A DNA stretch of 42,603 nt, taken from the NCBI GenBank assembly GCA_022781505.1, contig JALETK010000031.1, positions 1 through 42,603 of the forward strand, read 5' to 3'. A program made the translations under genes and the position numbers. Under the pieces are notes generated by a model. That model was not told the DNA's origin, did not search any database, and saw only the letters and a program-made list of their open reading frames with translations. This DNA comes from Clostridiales bacterium. GTDB lineage: Bacteria; Bacillota; Clostridia; Oscillospirales; Oscillospiraceae. This document shows, one piece after another, positions 16,865-24,270 of this stretch (positions are counted from its first letter, which is position 1; each line of letters begins with the position of its first letter).

Positions 16865-17254
16865 TCATTCCTTTTTTCCCGTGCGGCTGTCCACAAACGC
16901 GGAGATCTTGTCCAGCACATCGGGCACCAGCTCCACCACCCGGTCTGCCGTGGTGCTGGCAGGGGCGCCCACGGGAATCAGACGGACGGACTCCCCTTTT
17001 ACAATCAAAAACGCAATGGGCGTGATTTTGGCGCCCACCCCGGTGCCGCCGCCGAAGGGGTACTCCGCCCGGGCTGCGGACTTGGTGGAGAAATCGGAGC
17101 CTCCGCCGCCGAAGCCGTAGCTCACCTTGCACACCGGCAGGATGGTGACTCCCTCGGGGGTGACGATGGGGTCGCCCACCACGGAGTTCACGTCGATCAG
17201 CTCCTTGACCTTCTGCAGGCTGGATTCCAGCATATTGGGAAGGGATTGACTCAT
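16865..17254 (-). CDS. gerW: GerW/YtfJ sporulation protein
   Basis: 129 residues. The family pattern is clear: VVGDPIVTPEGVTILPVCKV, then YGFGGGGSDF, then EYPFGGGTGVGAKITPIAFL and VKGESVRLIP. GerW (YtfJ) is made during sporulation and is needed for proper germination in Bacillus; in clostridia it is a lineage marker of endospore formers. Three bases separate it from the DUF2953 stop. Its presence suggests a spore-forming ancestry, though not that this strain sporulates. Confidence 0.92.
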   Translation of the reverse strand: MSQSLPNMLESSLQKVKELIDVNSVVGDPIVTPEGVTILPVCKVSYGFGGGGSDFSTKSAARAEYPFGGGTGVGAKITPIAFLIVKGESVRLIPVGAPASTTADRVVELVPDVLDKISAFVDSRTGKKE

Positions 17255-17257
17255 AAT

Positions 17258-17887
17258 CTATTGCACCGCCTTTTTGGTTTTTTTATTTTTCTCATATTGC
17301 CGGAACAGCCGCCAGCCGTACCGGACCGCGATACCCAGAAGCCTGGCCGGGCAGGCCACAATCTCCCCCTGGGCGAAGATCTCCGTGGACTCCGCCGTGA
17401 AGTCGCAGAACACCTGAATGTTTCTGCGGCGAATCCGGAAGCACCGCTCCAGCAGGGGAATGATGCTCCCCAGGCCGGCCCAGGCCTTGCCGTAGAGCAG
17501 CGCCAGGTCACAGGGGTCGTCTCCCCCCAGGTTTACAAGAAGCTCCAGCTTCCGCATCACAAGGCTCCGGCGAATGGCGTTCAGAAGCTCCAGCCCCGTG
17601 GGAACATAGGTCAGAAGCTCCCGGAGAGAGCCGCCCTTCTTCTGCTCCTCCGGCGGCTTTTTATGCCCGGCGGCAGCCTTGGGGGGGGATTTTTCCTTTG
17701 CCTGTTCCTTTTTCCCGGCTTTCTCCTTTTTCTTTCTCCTCCGGGGCAGCAGCTGCCAGCGCACCGGGCCGAGCACCAGGCGCACCAGAAGGCCCTCCCG
17801 GTCATAGCGCACATGCACCCCGGCGGGGAGCAGCAGAATCAGAAGAAGGATGCCCAGAAAGCCCAGGAGAATATACACGGCAATCAT
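17258..17887 (-). CDS. DUF2953 membrane-anchored protein
   Basis: 209 residues. One N-terminal membrane helix (residues 3-22) is followed by a beta-rich stretch (VHVRYDREGLLVRLVLGPVR), then a highly charged Lys/Pro-rich linker (about 47-85), then the DUF2953 core with ELLVNLGGDDPCDLALLYGKAW. In sporulating Firmicutes this gene sits directly upstream of gerW, as here, and a sporulation link is inferred from that. No biochemical function is known. Start overlaps the scpB stop (ATGA). Confidence 0.85.
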   Translation of the reverse strand: MIAVYILLGFLGILLLILLLPAGVHVRYDREGLLVRLVLGPVRWQLLPRRRKKKEKAGKKEQAKEKSPPKAAAGHKKPPEEQKKGGSLRELLTYVPTGLELLNAIRRSLVMRKLELLVNLGGDDPCDLALLYGKAWAGLGSIIPLLERCFRIRRRNIQVFCDFTAESTEIFAQGEIVACPARLLGIAVRYGWRLFRQYEKNKKTKKAVQ

Positions 17888-18459
17888 GTCTTCTGCTCCT
17901 GAGGGGCCGGGGGCTCCTCCATGGTCAGCTGGTCCTGGGTTCCCAGCTCCGCCAGCTGCAGCTCCGGCAGATCCTCCAGGCCGGAGAGGCCGAAGGTGCG
18001 GAGAAAGTCCGGCGTGGTTTTATATTGAACAGGACGGCCCGGAACATTCAACCGCCCCGCCTCCTCAATGAGCTTTTTGTTGAGCAGGGCCGACACGGAG
18101 TAGCTGCTGTCCACTCCGCGGATTTTCTCCACCATGGCCTTGGTGGCCGGCTGATAGTAGGCGATGATGGTGAGTGTCTCCAGCTGGGAGGCGGAGAGCT
18201 TGGGGGGCTTCCTGGTCTCCAGGGCCCGGGCCACATAGTCTCCCATCTCTCCGGCGGAGCACATCTGATAGGCGTCCTCCAGCCGGACCACCCGAACGCC
18301 CCGGCGCTCAAAGCTCAGCCGGTCCATGAGACGGTCCGCCGCCTCCCGAACCTGGCCGGTTTCACAGCCCACGGCCTGACTCAGCCGCTTCAGCTCCACG
18401 GGCTCACCGGCGGCAAACAGCACTGCCTCCACGGCCCGCTCCAGTTCTTCCGGTTCCAT
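17884..18459 (-). CDS. scpB: Segregation and condensation protein B
   Basis: 191 residues, normal length. Two winged-helix domains: the first at about 5-80 (EELERAVEAVLFAAGEPVEL), the second containing LSASQLETLTIIAYYQPATK and the conserved IRGVDSSYSVSALL and GRPVQYKTTPDFLRTFGL. ScpB dimers bind the ScpA kleisin of the SMC condensin and support chromosome segregation. The start codon shares a base with the scpA stop (TAATG). Confidence 0.95.
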   Translation of the reverse strand: MEPEELERAVEAVLFAAGEPVELKRLSQAVGCETGQVREAADRLMDRLSFERRGVRVVRLEDAYQMCSAGEMGDYVARALETRKPPKLSASQLETLTIIAYYQPATKAMVEKIRGVDSSYSVSALLNKKLIEEAGRLNVPGRPVQYKTTPDFLRTFGLSGLEDLPELQLAELGTQDQLTMEEPPAPQEQKT

Positions 18460-19259
18460 TAGTCCGTCTCCTTTCTCATGGCTTCCTCCGGAGATTTAAT
18501 CAGCCGCAGCTCCGGGTTGTCTCCGGTGCCGTCGTCCTCCAGGCTCACGGAGTTGGTTCTGCACAGCTCCAGCACCGCCAGGAAGGTGGCCACAATCTCC
18601 GAGCGGCTCCGGTTCCCCCGGAACAGCTGCCGCAGGCGCATAACCCCGTTCAGCACCAGGCGCTTGATAATCTCCTTGGCCTTCTTGGTCACAGGGAAGG
18701 GCTCCTTGCCCACAATGCCCTGGAAGCTGGCCGCCGGAGGGGGCAGCTGACGGCGGCTCCGCTCCGAGGCAGCGGCGAGAGCCCGGAGCATGTCCTCCGG
18801 CTCATGCCGGTACTGATAGGTACGCTCCTTCTTCAGAGGCTCCGGCCCCTTGGTGAACAGGCAGCGGCCGATTTCATTCCTTGTCTCCAGGAATTTCACC
18901 GCCTCCCGGATCTGATCCAGGATCTCCTTCCGCTGCCGCTCCATCAGGGTCTGGCGCAGCTGCTCCATCTCACTCTCCGCCTCGGCCTGCTCGCTGGCGG
19001 AGAGGAGCATTTTCGTTTTGATGAGCATCAGGTGAGAGGCCATGGTGATAAACTCGCTGGCAATCTCCATATCCAGCCGCTTCATCTCATCCAGGTAAGC
19101 CAGGTACTGCTCCAGGATAGCGGTGATGCTCACGTCCTGAATTTCAATTTTATTCTTGCTCAGCAGCAGCAAAATCACATCCAGGGGGCCGTTGAAGTCC
19201 TCCAGCTCCTGGGACTTGTTCCGAAGGACGCCCTCCAGATGATAGCTTGGTTCGTTCAT
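18459..19259 (-). CDS. scpA: Segregation and condensation protein A
   Basis: 266 residues. Kleisin with the N-terminal SMC-neck binding segment FNGPLDVILLLLSKNKIEIQ, an acidic/basic helical middle, and a C-terminal winged helix (SRSEIVATFLAVLELCR) that binds the SMC head. It bridges the SMC dimer with ScpB. It lies 9 bp after the M50 peptidase gene and overlaps scpB. Confidence 0.95.
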   Translation of the reverse strand: MNEPSYHLEGVLRNKSQELEDFNGPLDVILLLLSKNKIEIQDVSITAILEQYLAYLDEMKRLDMEIASEFITMASHLMLIKTKMLLSASEQAEAESEMEQLRQTLMERQRKEILDQIREAVKFLETRNEIGRCLFTKGPEPLKKERTYQYRHEPEDMLRALAAASERSRRQLPPPAASFQGIVGKEPFPVTKKAKEIIKRLVLNGVMRLRQLFRGNRSRSEIVATFLAVLELCRTNSVSLEDDGTGDNPELRLIKSPEEAMRKETD

Positions 19260-19268
19260 GCGACGCTC

Positions 19269-19964
19269 CTACAAAAACAGGTGATTCAGCAGGTCAATGG
19301 GCCAGCTGCAGGCCCAGAACAGCACATCCAGCATCTTATCCTGCAAAAAGGCCATGGGCTTGTCCAGAATATTCGTAACAAGCAGCACAGCCATAAGCAA
19401 AAACCCGTACCGCTCATACCGGAGCAGCCACCGGTACTTCTCCTCCGGCAGAAGGGAAAAGAGAATCTTGGAACCGTCCAGGGGCGGAACGGGAATGAGG
19501 TTGAACAGCCCCAGGGTGCAGCTCAGGATGGCGGTGTACCAGAAGAAGAGCGCCAGATACCAGGCCCACTCCGGTGTGCCCAGATACCGCCACAGCCACC
19601 AGGAGGCGGTATAGAGGGTCATAGCCACAAAGGCCAGGATGAAATTGGACAGAGGGCCCGCCAGAGAGACAACGGCCGTGTCCCTGCGGAAATGCTTGAA
19701 GTACCCGGGATTGATGGGCACCGGCTTGGCCCAGCCGAAGTGCACCAGGGCCATGCACAAAAGGCCAAGAAGGTCAATGTGCCGCAGGGGGTTCAGGCTC
19801 AGACGCCCGGCCCGCTTCGCCGTGGGGTCTCCCAGGCGGTAGGCTGCGTAGCCGTGACTCACCTCATGTATGGTAGTACACAGCAGGGCCGAGGCCACCA
19901 CAATCAAAAGCTCCAGCGCCTTGCCGTACTCCAGCTGCTGCAGCCAGCTTTGAAATCCACTCAT
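19269..19964 (-). CDS. M50-family site-2-type membrane metalloprotease
   Basis: 231 residues from the ATG at 19964. The frame is open back to 20105, but that extension lies upstream of the predicted transcription start, so it is rejected. Zinc motif H33-E-x-x-H37 (HEVSH) is in the first membrane segment; the second motif NLIPVPPLDG is near residue 170. Four to six membrane segments. Members of this short group are intramembrane proteases with mostly unknown substrates. A match to the Shine-Dalgarno sequence is poor (GGAG 14 nt away), so this start is somewhat uncertain. First gene of the ten-gene operon with scpAB. Confidence 0.85.
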   Translation of the reverse strand: MSGFQSWLQQLEYGKALELLIVVASALLCTTIHEVSHGYAAYRLGDPTAKRAGRLSLNPLRHIDLLGLLCMALVHFGWAKPVPINPGYFKHFRRDTAVVSLAGPLSNFILAFVAMTLYTASWWLWRYLGTPEWAWYLALFFWYTAILSCTLGLFNLIPVPPLDGSKILFSLLPEEKYRWLLRYERYGFLLMAVLLVTNILDKPMAFLQDKMLDVLFWACSWPIDLLNHLFL

Positions 19965-20026
19965 TATATGCTGTTTATCTCCAAATCCCCGCCGGGGTAT
20001 CCACAGGCGGAAAGTATTCAGTTTAT

Positions 20027-20055
20027 AGTATACCACGCTTTCCTCCTGCCTGCAA
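20027..20055 (-). promoter_or_regulatory. Promoter of the M50-scpAB-gerW-cmk-ispH operon
   Basis: Minus-strand -35 TTGCAG (20055-20050) and -10 TATACT (20032-20027), 17 bp apart. It starts transcription near 20020, about 55 nt before the M50 start codon. Confidence 0.75.
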
Positions 20056-20125
20056 GAAAAATCTCGTATATCCAAAGGCCGGATTTCATACAGTGTCATA
20101 TACAACTGGAACTTGAGGTGGAAGT

Positions 20126-20725
20126 ATGGAACAATCAGCCAATCAAATCGTCGTCCGCGGCAGCCTCCTGGAGCTGCCCAGGCTCTCCCACGAGAATCAC
20201 GGCAAGCAGTTTTTCCGGTTCCTGCTGGAGGTTCCCAGGCTCTCCGGGGCTGTGGATACCCTTCCGGTCATCGCCCGGCAGGAGCTTCTGGAGCAGCTGG
20301 ATCTGTCCGGCGGCTCCCGGATTCTGGTTCGGGGGCAGGTCCGGTCCTACAACAGCCACGCCGGGCAGGGCCCGCGGCTACTCATCTTTATCTTTGCGGA
20401 GGCCATGGAGACCTGCGAGGGCGAGCCCCAAAATGAGGTGACCCTCACGGGCACCATCTGCAAGGCCCCCGTATACCGCCGCACCCCTCTGGGCCGGGAG
20501 ATCTGTGACGTGATGCTGGCCGTTCCCCGGGCCTACCGCCGGTCGGACTACCTGCCCTGCATTCTCTGGGGGAGGCTGGCCCAGGAGATCTCCCGGCTGA
20601 AGGTGGGAGACTCCATCTCCCTCACGGGACGTCTTCAGAGCAGGCTCTACAGGAAGGTCACTCCGGAGGGAGAAGAGCAGCGAACCGCCTATGAGATCTC
20701 CGCCCTCACCGCGGCGTCTACATAG
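20126..20725 (+). CDS. Single-stranded DNA-binding protein-like, two OB folds
   Basis: 199 residues. The C-terminal half (residues about 105-195: NEVTLTGTICKAPVYRRTPL, then EICDVMLAVPRAYRRSDYLP, CILWGR, and GDSISLTGRLQSR) is a typical SSB OB fold; the N-terminal half (NQIVVRGSLLELPRL) is a second, more diverged OB fold. It lacks the acidic C-terminal tip of housekeeping SSB, so it is a specialised paralogue and not the replication SSB. Start has GAGGTGG about 5 nt upstream. Transcribed away from the M50 operon; no clear promoter was identified. Confidence 0.8.
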   Translation: MEQSANQIVVRGSLLELPRLSHENHGKQFFRFLLEVPRLSGAVDTLPVIARQELLEQLDLSGGSRILVRGQVRSYNSHAGQGPRLLIFIFAEAMETCEGEPQNEVTLTGTICKAPVYRRTPLGREICDVMLAVPRAYRRSDYLPCILWGRLAQEISRLKVGDSISLTGRLQSRLYRKVTPEGEEQRTAYEISALTAAST

Positions 20726-20739
20726 GCTCCGCCGGCGGA

Positions 20740-20782
20740 AAAATCCGGCAGGGGGTGCCTTTGCAGCATCCCCTGCCGGTTT
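20740..20782. terminator. Terminator between the convergent SSB-like and DUF1934 genes
   Basis: CCGGCAGGGGxTGC pairs with GCAxCCCCTGCCGG around a 7-nt loop. Read on the minus strand it is followed by ATTTTTCC, so it fits the DUF1934 gene best; the plus-strand T-run is only TTT. Confidence 0.7.
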
Positions 20783-20786
20783 CGGT

Positions 20787-21206
20787 TCATTTCACGGGGG
20801 TCACATCGATGTGGTATCGAACCACGCCTGCCATGGCCTGCTCAATCTGAATGGTATAGTACACATCCAGATAGCCCCCCTCCATAGAGAGCTCCGTCTG
20901 AATCCGCCTGGCGCAGACGCAGACCATCAGGGCCCCCACGTCCAGCTGATACAAAGACTCGTGGCGAACCCCCTCCTGAAACACCATGGAGGATTGCACC
21001 GTGCCGGTGCGGGTGAGGGTGACATGGCCGGGCTTCACCGTAAAGGTGGTGGTGGCGCCCTGGAGGCCGGTGAGATCCGTCTCCTCATAGGAGATGCTCC
21101 AGCCCTCCGCCGTTTGGGTCATAACGCCTTCCGTGGTCAGCTCCACCACCTCGGGCTCCTGGCCCTCATACCGCTGTTCCCCCCGGATTTTCAGCATGAC
21201 AGTCAT
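20787..21206 (-). CDS. DUF1934 (YwiB-type) calycin-like protein
   Basis: 139 residues from the ATG at 21206 that overlaps the ddl stop (ATGA); a GTG three codons earlier is possible. Beta-barrel pattern with GWSISYEETDLTGLQGATTT, VTLTRTG and a conserved end, GGYLDVYYTIQIEQ. YwiB homologues have a lipocalin-like barrel and no known function; in Bacillus the gene lies next to argS. Here it is coupled to ddl. Confidence 0.85.
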   Translation of the reverse strand: MTVMLKIRGEQRYEGQEPEVVELTTEGVMTQTAEGWSISYEETDLTGLQGATTTFTVKPGHVTLTRTGTVQSSMVFQEGVRHESLYQLDVGALMVCVCARRIQTELSMEGGYLDVYYTIQIEQAMAGVVRYHIDVTPVK

Positions 21207-22276
21207 TGGCGGCACGCCTCACAGGCCAGGGCAATCAGCTGATCAATGAGCTGGGTGTATGGAATGCCGCTGGCGTCAAAGAGCTTGGGATACATGGAAA
21301 TGGAAGTAAAGCCCGGGAGGGTGTTGATCTCATTAAACACCACCTCGCCGTCCTTATGGGTGACGAAGAAGTCCACCCGGGAAAGGCCCTGGCAGCCAAT
21401 GGCCCGGTAAATCCGGACGGCGGCCTCCCGCACGGACTCAGCCGTGGTCTCGGGAATGCGGGCCGGAATATAGGCCCGGGAGGTATCCGTAATATACTTG
21501 GCTTCGTAATCATAGAACTCCGCGCCGGAGTCGATTTCGCCGCAGATGGAGGCCACGGGATTGTCATTGCCCATGACGGCCACCTCGATTTCCCTGCCGT
21601 CGATGAACTCCTCCACCAGAACCTTCCGGTCATACTCCGCAGCCAGCTCCAGGGCGGCAAGGAGCTCCTGCCGGTTTCTGGCCTTGCTGACGCCCACAGA
21701 GGAGCCGGTGCCCGCGGGCTTTACAAATACAGGATAGGAGAATCTGGCCTCCAGATTGTCCAGAATCCGCTGGGGCTGGTGCTCCAGCTCCCCAGCCGTC
21801 ACCAGCTGCCAGGCGGCCTGGCGAACCTTGGCCTGATCCGCCACCAGCTTGGTGAGAGTCTTATCCATGGCCACCGCCGAGGCGGCCACATGGCTCCCCA
21901 CATAGGCGATGCCCGCCAGCTGCAAAAGGCCCTGGATGGCGCCGTCCTCGCCGCCCTCTCCGTGGAGCACCGGGAAAACCACGTCAATCCGCTCCCGCAC
22001 CACGCAGTCTCCCTCAAAGGACAAAAGCCCCTGGCCCCGCACGGGAGAGATGGCCGCCCGCCGGTTTCCGGGATAGCTCAGCCACTGGCCTGTGGGAAGC
22101 AGGCTGTAATCACGGCCCGTGTAGAGCACCCAGTCCCCATCCTTGGTGATGCCCACGGGGTACACATTGTATTTTGACTGATCGATGTTGTTCAGAACGG
22201 ACTCCGCGGAGCGCAGGGACACCTCATGCTCCGGAGACACGCCGCCGAAGAGAACACAGACGCTGAGTTTACTCAA
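21203..22276 (-). CDS. ddl: D-alanine--D-alanine ligase
   Basis: 357 residues. ATP-grasp enzyme that joins two D-Ala for peptidoglycan precursors. Motifs: FGGVSPEHEVSL at the N-terminus, HGEGGEDGAIQGLL, the glycine-rich loop KPAGTGSSVGVSK, and INTLPGFTSISMYPKLF at the end. The omega loop reads EFYDYEAKY, with the Lys-Tyr pair of D-Ala-D-Ala ligases, not the His form of vancomycin-resistance D-Ala-D-Lac ligases. The start codon is TTG with GAGG 8 nt upstream; no better start exists nearby. Forms an operon with the DUF1934 gene. Confidence 0.95.
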   Translation of the reverse strand: MSKLSVCVLFGGVSPEHEVSLRSAESVLNNIDQSKYNVYPVGITKDGDWVLYTGRDYSLLPTGQWLSYPGNRRAAISPVRGQGLLSFEGDCVVRERIDVVFPVLHGEGGEDGAIQGLLQLAGIAYVGSHVAASAVAMDKTLTKLVADQAKVRQAAWQLVTAGELEHQPQRILDNLEARFSYPVFVKPAGTGSSVGVSKARNRQELLAALELAAEYDRKVLVEEFIDGREIEVAVMGNDNPVASICGEIDSGAEFYDYEAKYITDTSRAYIPARIPETTAESVREAAVRIYRAIGCQGLSRVDFFVTHKDGEVVFNEINTLPGFTSISMYPKLFDASGIPYTQLIDQLIALACEACRQ

Positions 22277-22318
22277 TGAAAACGCCTCATTTCTTTTCTT
22301 ACATAGATTTTCTTATAT

Positions 22319-22347
22319 AATATACGCCACAACCTCGCAGAAAACAA
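22319..22347 (-). promoter_or_regulatory. Promoter of ddl
   Basis: Minus-strand -35 TTGTTT (22347-22342) and -10 TATATT (22324-22319), 17-bp spacer, about 43 bp before the TTG start. Confidence 0.6.
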
Positions 22348-22401
22348 GGGTGAATTTACACTTCATTCATTTTTTCCACTGGAATTCTGCCGCGCCTATG
22401 C

Positions 22402-22407
22402 TATAAT
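22402..22407 (+). promoter_or_regulatory. Extended -10 promoter for the orphan acidic protein
   Basis: TATGCTATAAT, an extended -10 (TGC then TATAAT) with no clear -35, about 72 bp upstream of the start at 22479. CAAGGAGGGC precedes the ATG. Confidence 0.5.
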
Positions 22408-22478
22408 AGCTGATAGAACGGCTGCCCAGGGGGCCAGCCGGAGGCAAATCTGCCGCCGCGCAGCACAAGGAGGGCAAT

Positions 22479-22889
22479 ATGCAGATTGAACTGAGCAACA
22501 AGGAATTCCGCCGGCTTCTGGATCTGGTTTACATTGGCAACTGGGTTCTGAACTCCACCCGGGGAGACGACCGGTTTCAGGATTATGACAATTTGGAGAG
22601 CAAGCTCTTCGGCCTGTGCCGGGGCAACGGGATGAACGCCCTGGTGGAGAATTGGGAGGGCATCCCCGTCCCGTCCCAGGCCTACACCGAGGGTGGCATC
22701 CACGAGGCCATCGCCTATTACGAGGACAACATCTTCTACGAAATCCTGGCCGAGGAGCTGAGCCGCCGGGACATGGATTACCCGGACATCACCGAGGACA
22801 ATTACGACGAGATTCTCCAGCGGATGGACAGCTACATGGATGAGTTTGAAATCTCCGGGGTGGATCATCTGATCCTGGAGGAGGAATGA
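22479..22889 (+). CDS. Unrecognised acidic cytoplasmic protein
   Basis: 136 residues, rich in Asp and Glu, no membrane segment, no cysteine-based metal site and no catalytic motif I recognise. The N-terminus MQIELSNKEFRRLLDLVYIG, then NWVLNS, looks helical; the middle has an alternating Tyr/Glu/Asp helix (IAYYEDNIFYEILAEELSRR) and the C-terminus ends in LILEEE. Start is well supported (AAGGAGG, own promoter). It is monocistronic, between ddl and the DUF1622 gene, and is followed by a 14-bp perfect hairpin. I recall similar short unannotated proteins in gut clostridia but cannot name a family. Confidence 0.8.
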   Translation: MQIELSNKEFRRLLDLVYIGNWVLNSTRGDDRFQDYDNLESKLFGLCRGNGMNALVENWEGIPVPSQAYTEGGIHEAIAYYEDNIFYEILAEELSRRDMDYPDITEDNYDEILQRMDSYMDEFEISGVDHLILEEE

Positions 22890-22893
22890 GGTA

Positions 22894-22940
22894 CGCTGCG
22901 GCGCCCCGGGTCTTTTACAATGGCCGGGGGCGCCGCAGCG
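22894..22940 (+). terminator. Long GC-rich hairpin after the orphan gene
   Basis: CGCTGCGGCGCCCC and its exact inverted copy (22927-22940) give a 14-bp perfect stem with a 19-nt loop, 5 bp after the stop codon. The following tract is CCTCTGCTTTCTCTTTT, T-rich but broken, so termination is plausible but not certain. Confidence 0.5.
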
Positions 22941-23036
22941 CCTCTGCTTTCTCTTTTGGCTGCAGAGGCTACTTCATGGCAATGGCTGGCGGGAGAATCT
23001 GCTGCGGAATAATGGCGGAGAATCGAAAAATTCCTC

Positions 23037-23065
23037 TTGCATTCTTTCCGCAATTGTGTCATACT
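23037..23065 (+). promoter_or_regulatory. Promoter of the DUF1622 gene
   Basis: -35 TTGCAT (23037-23042) and -10 CATACT (23060-23065) with a 17-bp spacer, giving a very short leader to the start at 23094. Confidence 0.55.
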
Positions 23066-23093
23066 GGAGAAAAAAGGAAGGAAGTATGACCAA

Positions 23094-23450
23094 ATGGAGC
23101 ATTTTATCAGCCTGATCGTGCCGTATCTCATCGAAATTCTGGAGATCATGGGAATCTTCGTGGTGGCCTGGACCGGCGTGCGGAGCTTCTGGGGCTACCT
23201 CATGAACACCTTCCGTCACAAGGATTATCCGGTGCAGTACGCTCTGGCCTCCGGCATGTCCACCGCCCTGGCCTTTAAAATGGCGGCGGAAATCCTGAAA
23301 ACCGTGCTGGTGGACTCCTGGGAGGAGCTTGCCATCCTGGGCGCCGTGGTGATTCTCCGGGCCGTCATGAGCGTGCTGCTCCACTTTGAGCTGAAGCACA
23401 GCAAGGAGGACGCCTCCGCCGTCCAGGCGCTGGAAAAGGCGGCCCCCTAA
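23094..23450 (+). CDS. DUF1622 membrane protein
   Basis: 118 residues starting MEHFISLIVPYLIEILEIMG. Three membrane helices (about 3-27, 45-65 and 78-98) separated by a charged loop (RSFWGYLMNTFRHKDY); the conserved Leu/Ala-rich second helix and EILKTVLVDSWEELAILGAV fit DUF1622, a small inner-membrane protein family of unknown function. GGAAGG lies 12 nt upstream, a long spacing. Monocistronic with its own promoter and terminator. Confidence 0.8.
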   Translation: MEHFISLIVPYLIEILEIMGIFVVAWTGVRSFWGYLMNTFRHKDYPVQYALASGMSTALAFKMAAEILKTVLVDSWEELAILGAVVILRAVMSVLLHFELKHSKEDASAVQALEKAAP

Positions 23451-23466
23451 GACACATTATACCCCA

Positions 23467-23491
23467 CCTCCTGGTTCAATGAGCCAGGAGG
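23467..23491 (+). terminator. Hairpin terminator after the DUF1622 gene
   Basis: CCTCCTGG, a 9-nt loop, CCAGGAGG, then CTTCTCATT. Weak T-run. The following 23492-23729 is an AT-rich stretch without a recognisable gene. Confidence 0.5.
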
Positions 23492-23729
23492 CTTCTCATT
23501 GGTTCGGTATAACAAAACATTTTAATGATTAGAATTATTTATATTGCACAAATTAGAACTTATATATTTGTCATTAAATACACTTGAAATCCTTAATTAA
23601 AATTGTTAAGGTATACATAGATTCTAAACGTCATATAAACTGCAAGATGAAGGCTTTTTTTGAATTTTCCTGTCCACGAGCAATTTATTTTCCTGTTGTA
23701 TAGAAAATCCAGTGCCTGGAGGCGATTCC

Positions 23730-24197
23730 GTGCGCGCACATGTAAAAGAAATACTCACTGGCTCATCTATGGCTGTTTTTCTGCTGGCCAAAAGCGAGCT
23801 TCACCCATTGCTGAAAGAAACCAATCCAAATCTGCAAGGTCTCATTCTATGGTTTACGCTGTATTGCATTTCCCTGGCTGTATTTCTGGTACTAATTTAC
23901 AAATACCGATATGTGAAAACAGCTTGGGCTCTTCTCATCCTTTCCGGTACCCTGTTTCTTTTCGATCTGTGCTTTGGTTTATTTCCAGAGCCTCCGGCAG
24001 CAGGTGTATTCTTTGTTCTTCATGCGTTTTGGTCAAGATACCTTTTCATCAGTAATACTGTCCTTCATAGGTTGTTTTATGGGAGTCAACTGCCTTATCA
24101 CTATTGGCTCCTGCCCAGTATCATCTTCCTAACCATGCTGGCTTTTCTCTTGATCCATTACCGCAAGGGGGAAAAGAAACAGCAAGCCCATAGCTGA
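23730..24197 (+). CDS. Unrecognised four-helix membrane protein in an AT-rich island
   Basis: 155 residues from the GTG at 23730, which has GGAGG 7 nt upstream; an earlier GTG at 23712 has no such site. Four hydrophobic segments are visible, at about residues 36-57, 63-80, 86-103 and 126-143, the last ending in a basic tail (HYRKGEKKQQAHS). No family recognised. Base composition is clearly lower in GC than all neighbours, and the 230 bases upstream are more AT-rich still, which suggests a recently acquired gene. It has its own strong terminator. Confidence 0.7.
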   Translation: MRAHVKEILTGSSMAVFLLAKSELHPLLKETNPNLQGLILWFTLYCISLAVFLVLIYKYRYVKTAWALLILSGTLFLFDLCFGLFPEPPAAGVFFVLHAFWSRYLFISNTVLHRLFYGSQLPYHYWLLPSIIFLTMLAFLLIHYRKGEKKQQAHS

Positions 24198-24221
24198 GTC
24201 TGAGGCAGCCATACATATTTA

Positions 24222-24270
24222 CGCCGGGAAGCGGGGAGAAACCTCCTGCTTCCCGGCGCATTTTTGTTTT
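24222..24270 (+). terminator. Terminator of the orphan membrane protein gene
   Basis: CGCCGGGAAGC pairs with GCTTCCCGGCG, followed by CATTTTTGTTTT. It lies 24 bp after the stop and just before the end of the convergent P-loop gene. Confidence 0.8.

Noticed and set aside
19965-20105. N-terminal extension of the M50 protease
   Set aside because: It lies upstream of a good -35/-10 pair on the same strand, so it would not be transcribed from that promoter, and its sequence has no membrane or family features.
21203-22276. Possible vancomycin-resistance type D-Ala-D-Lac ligase
   Set aside because: The omega loop has EAKY, the Tyr form of ordinary D-Ala-D-Ala ligases, and no vanH or vanX neighbours exist.
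23086-23115. A nine-codon reading frame (ATG at 23086) overlapping the DUF1622 start, with GGAAGG close by
   Set aside because: Could be a leader peptide, but it carries no run of a regulatory amino acid and no attenuator hairpin follows; more likely the same ribosome binding site serves the DUF1622 ATG at 23094.
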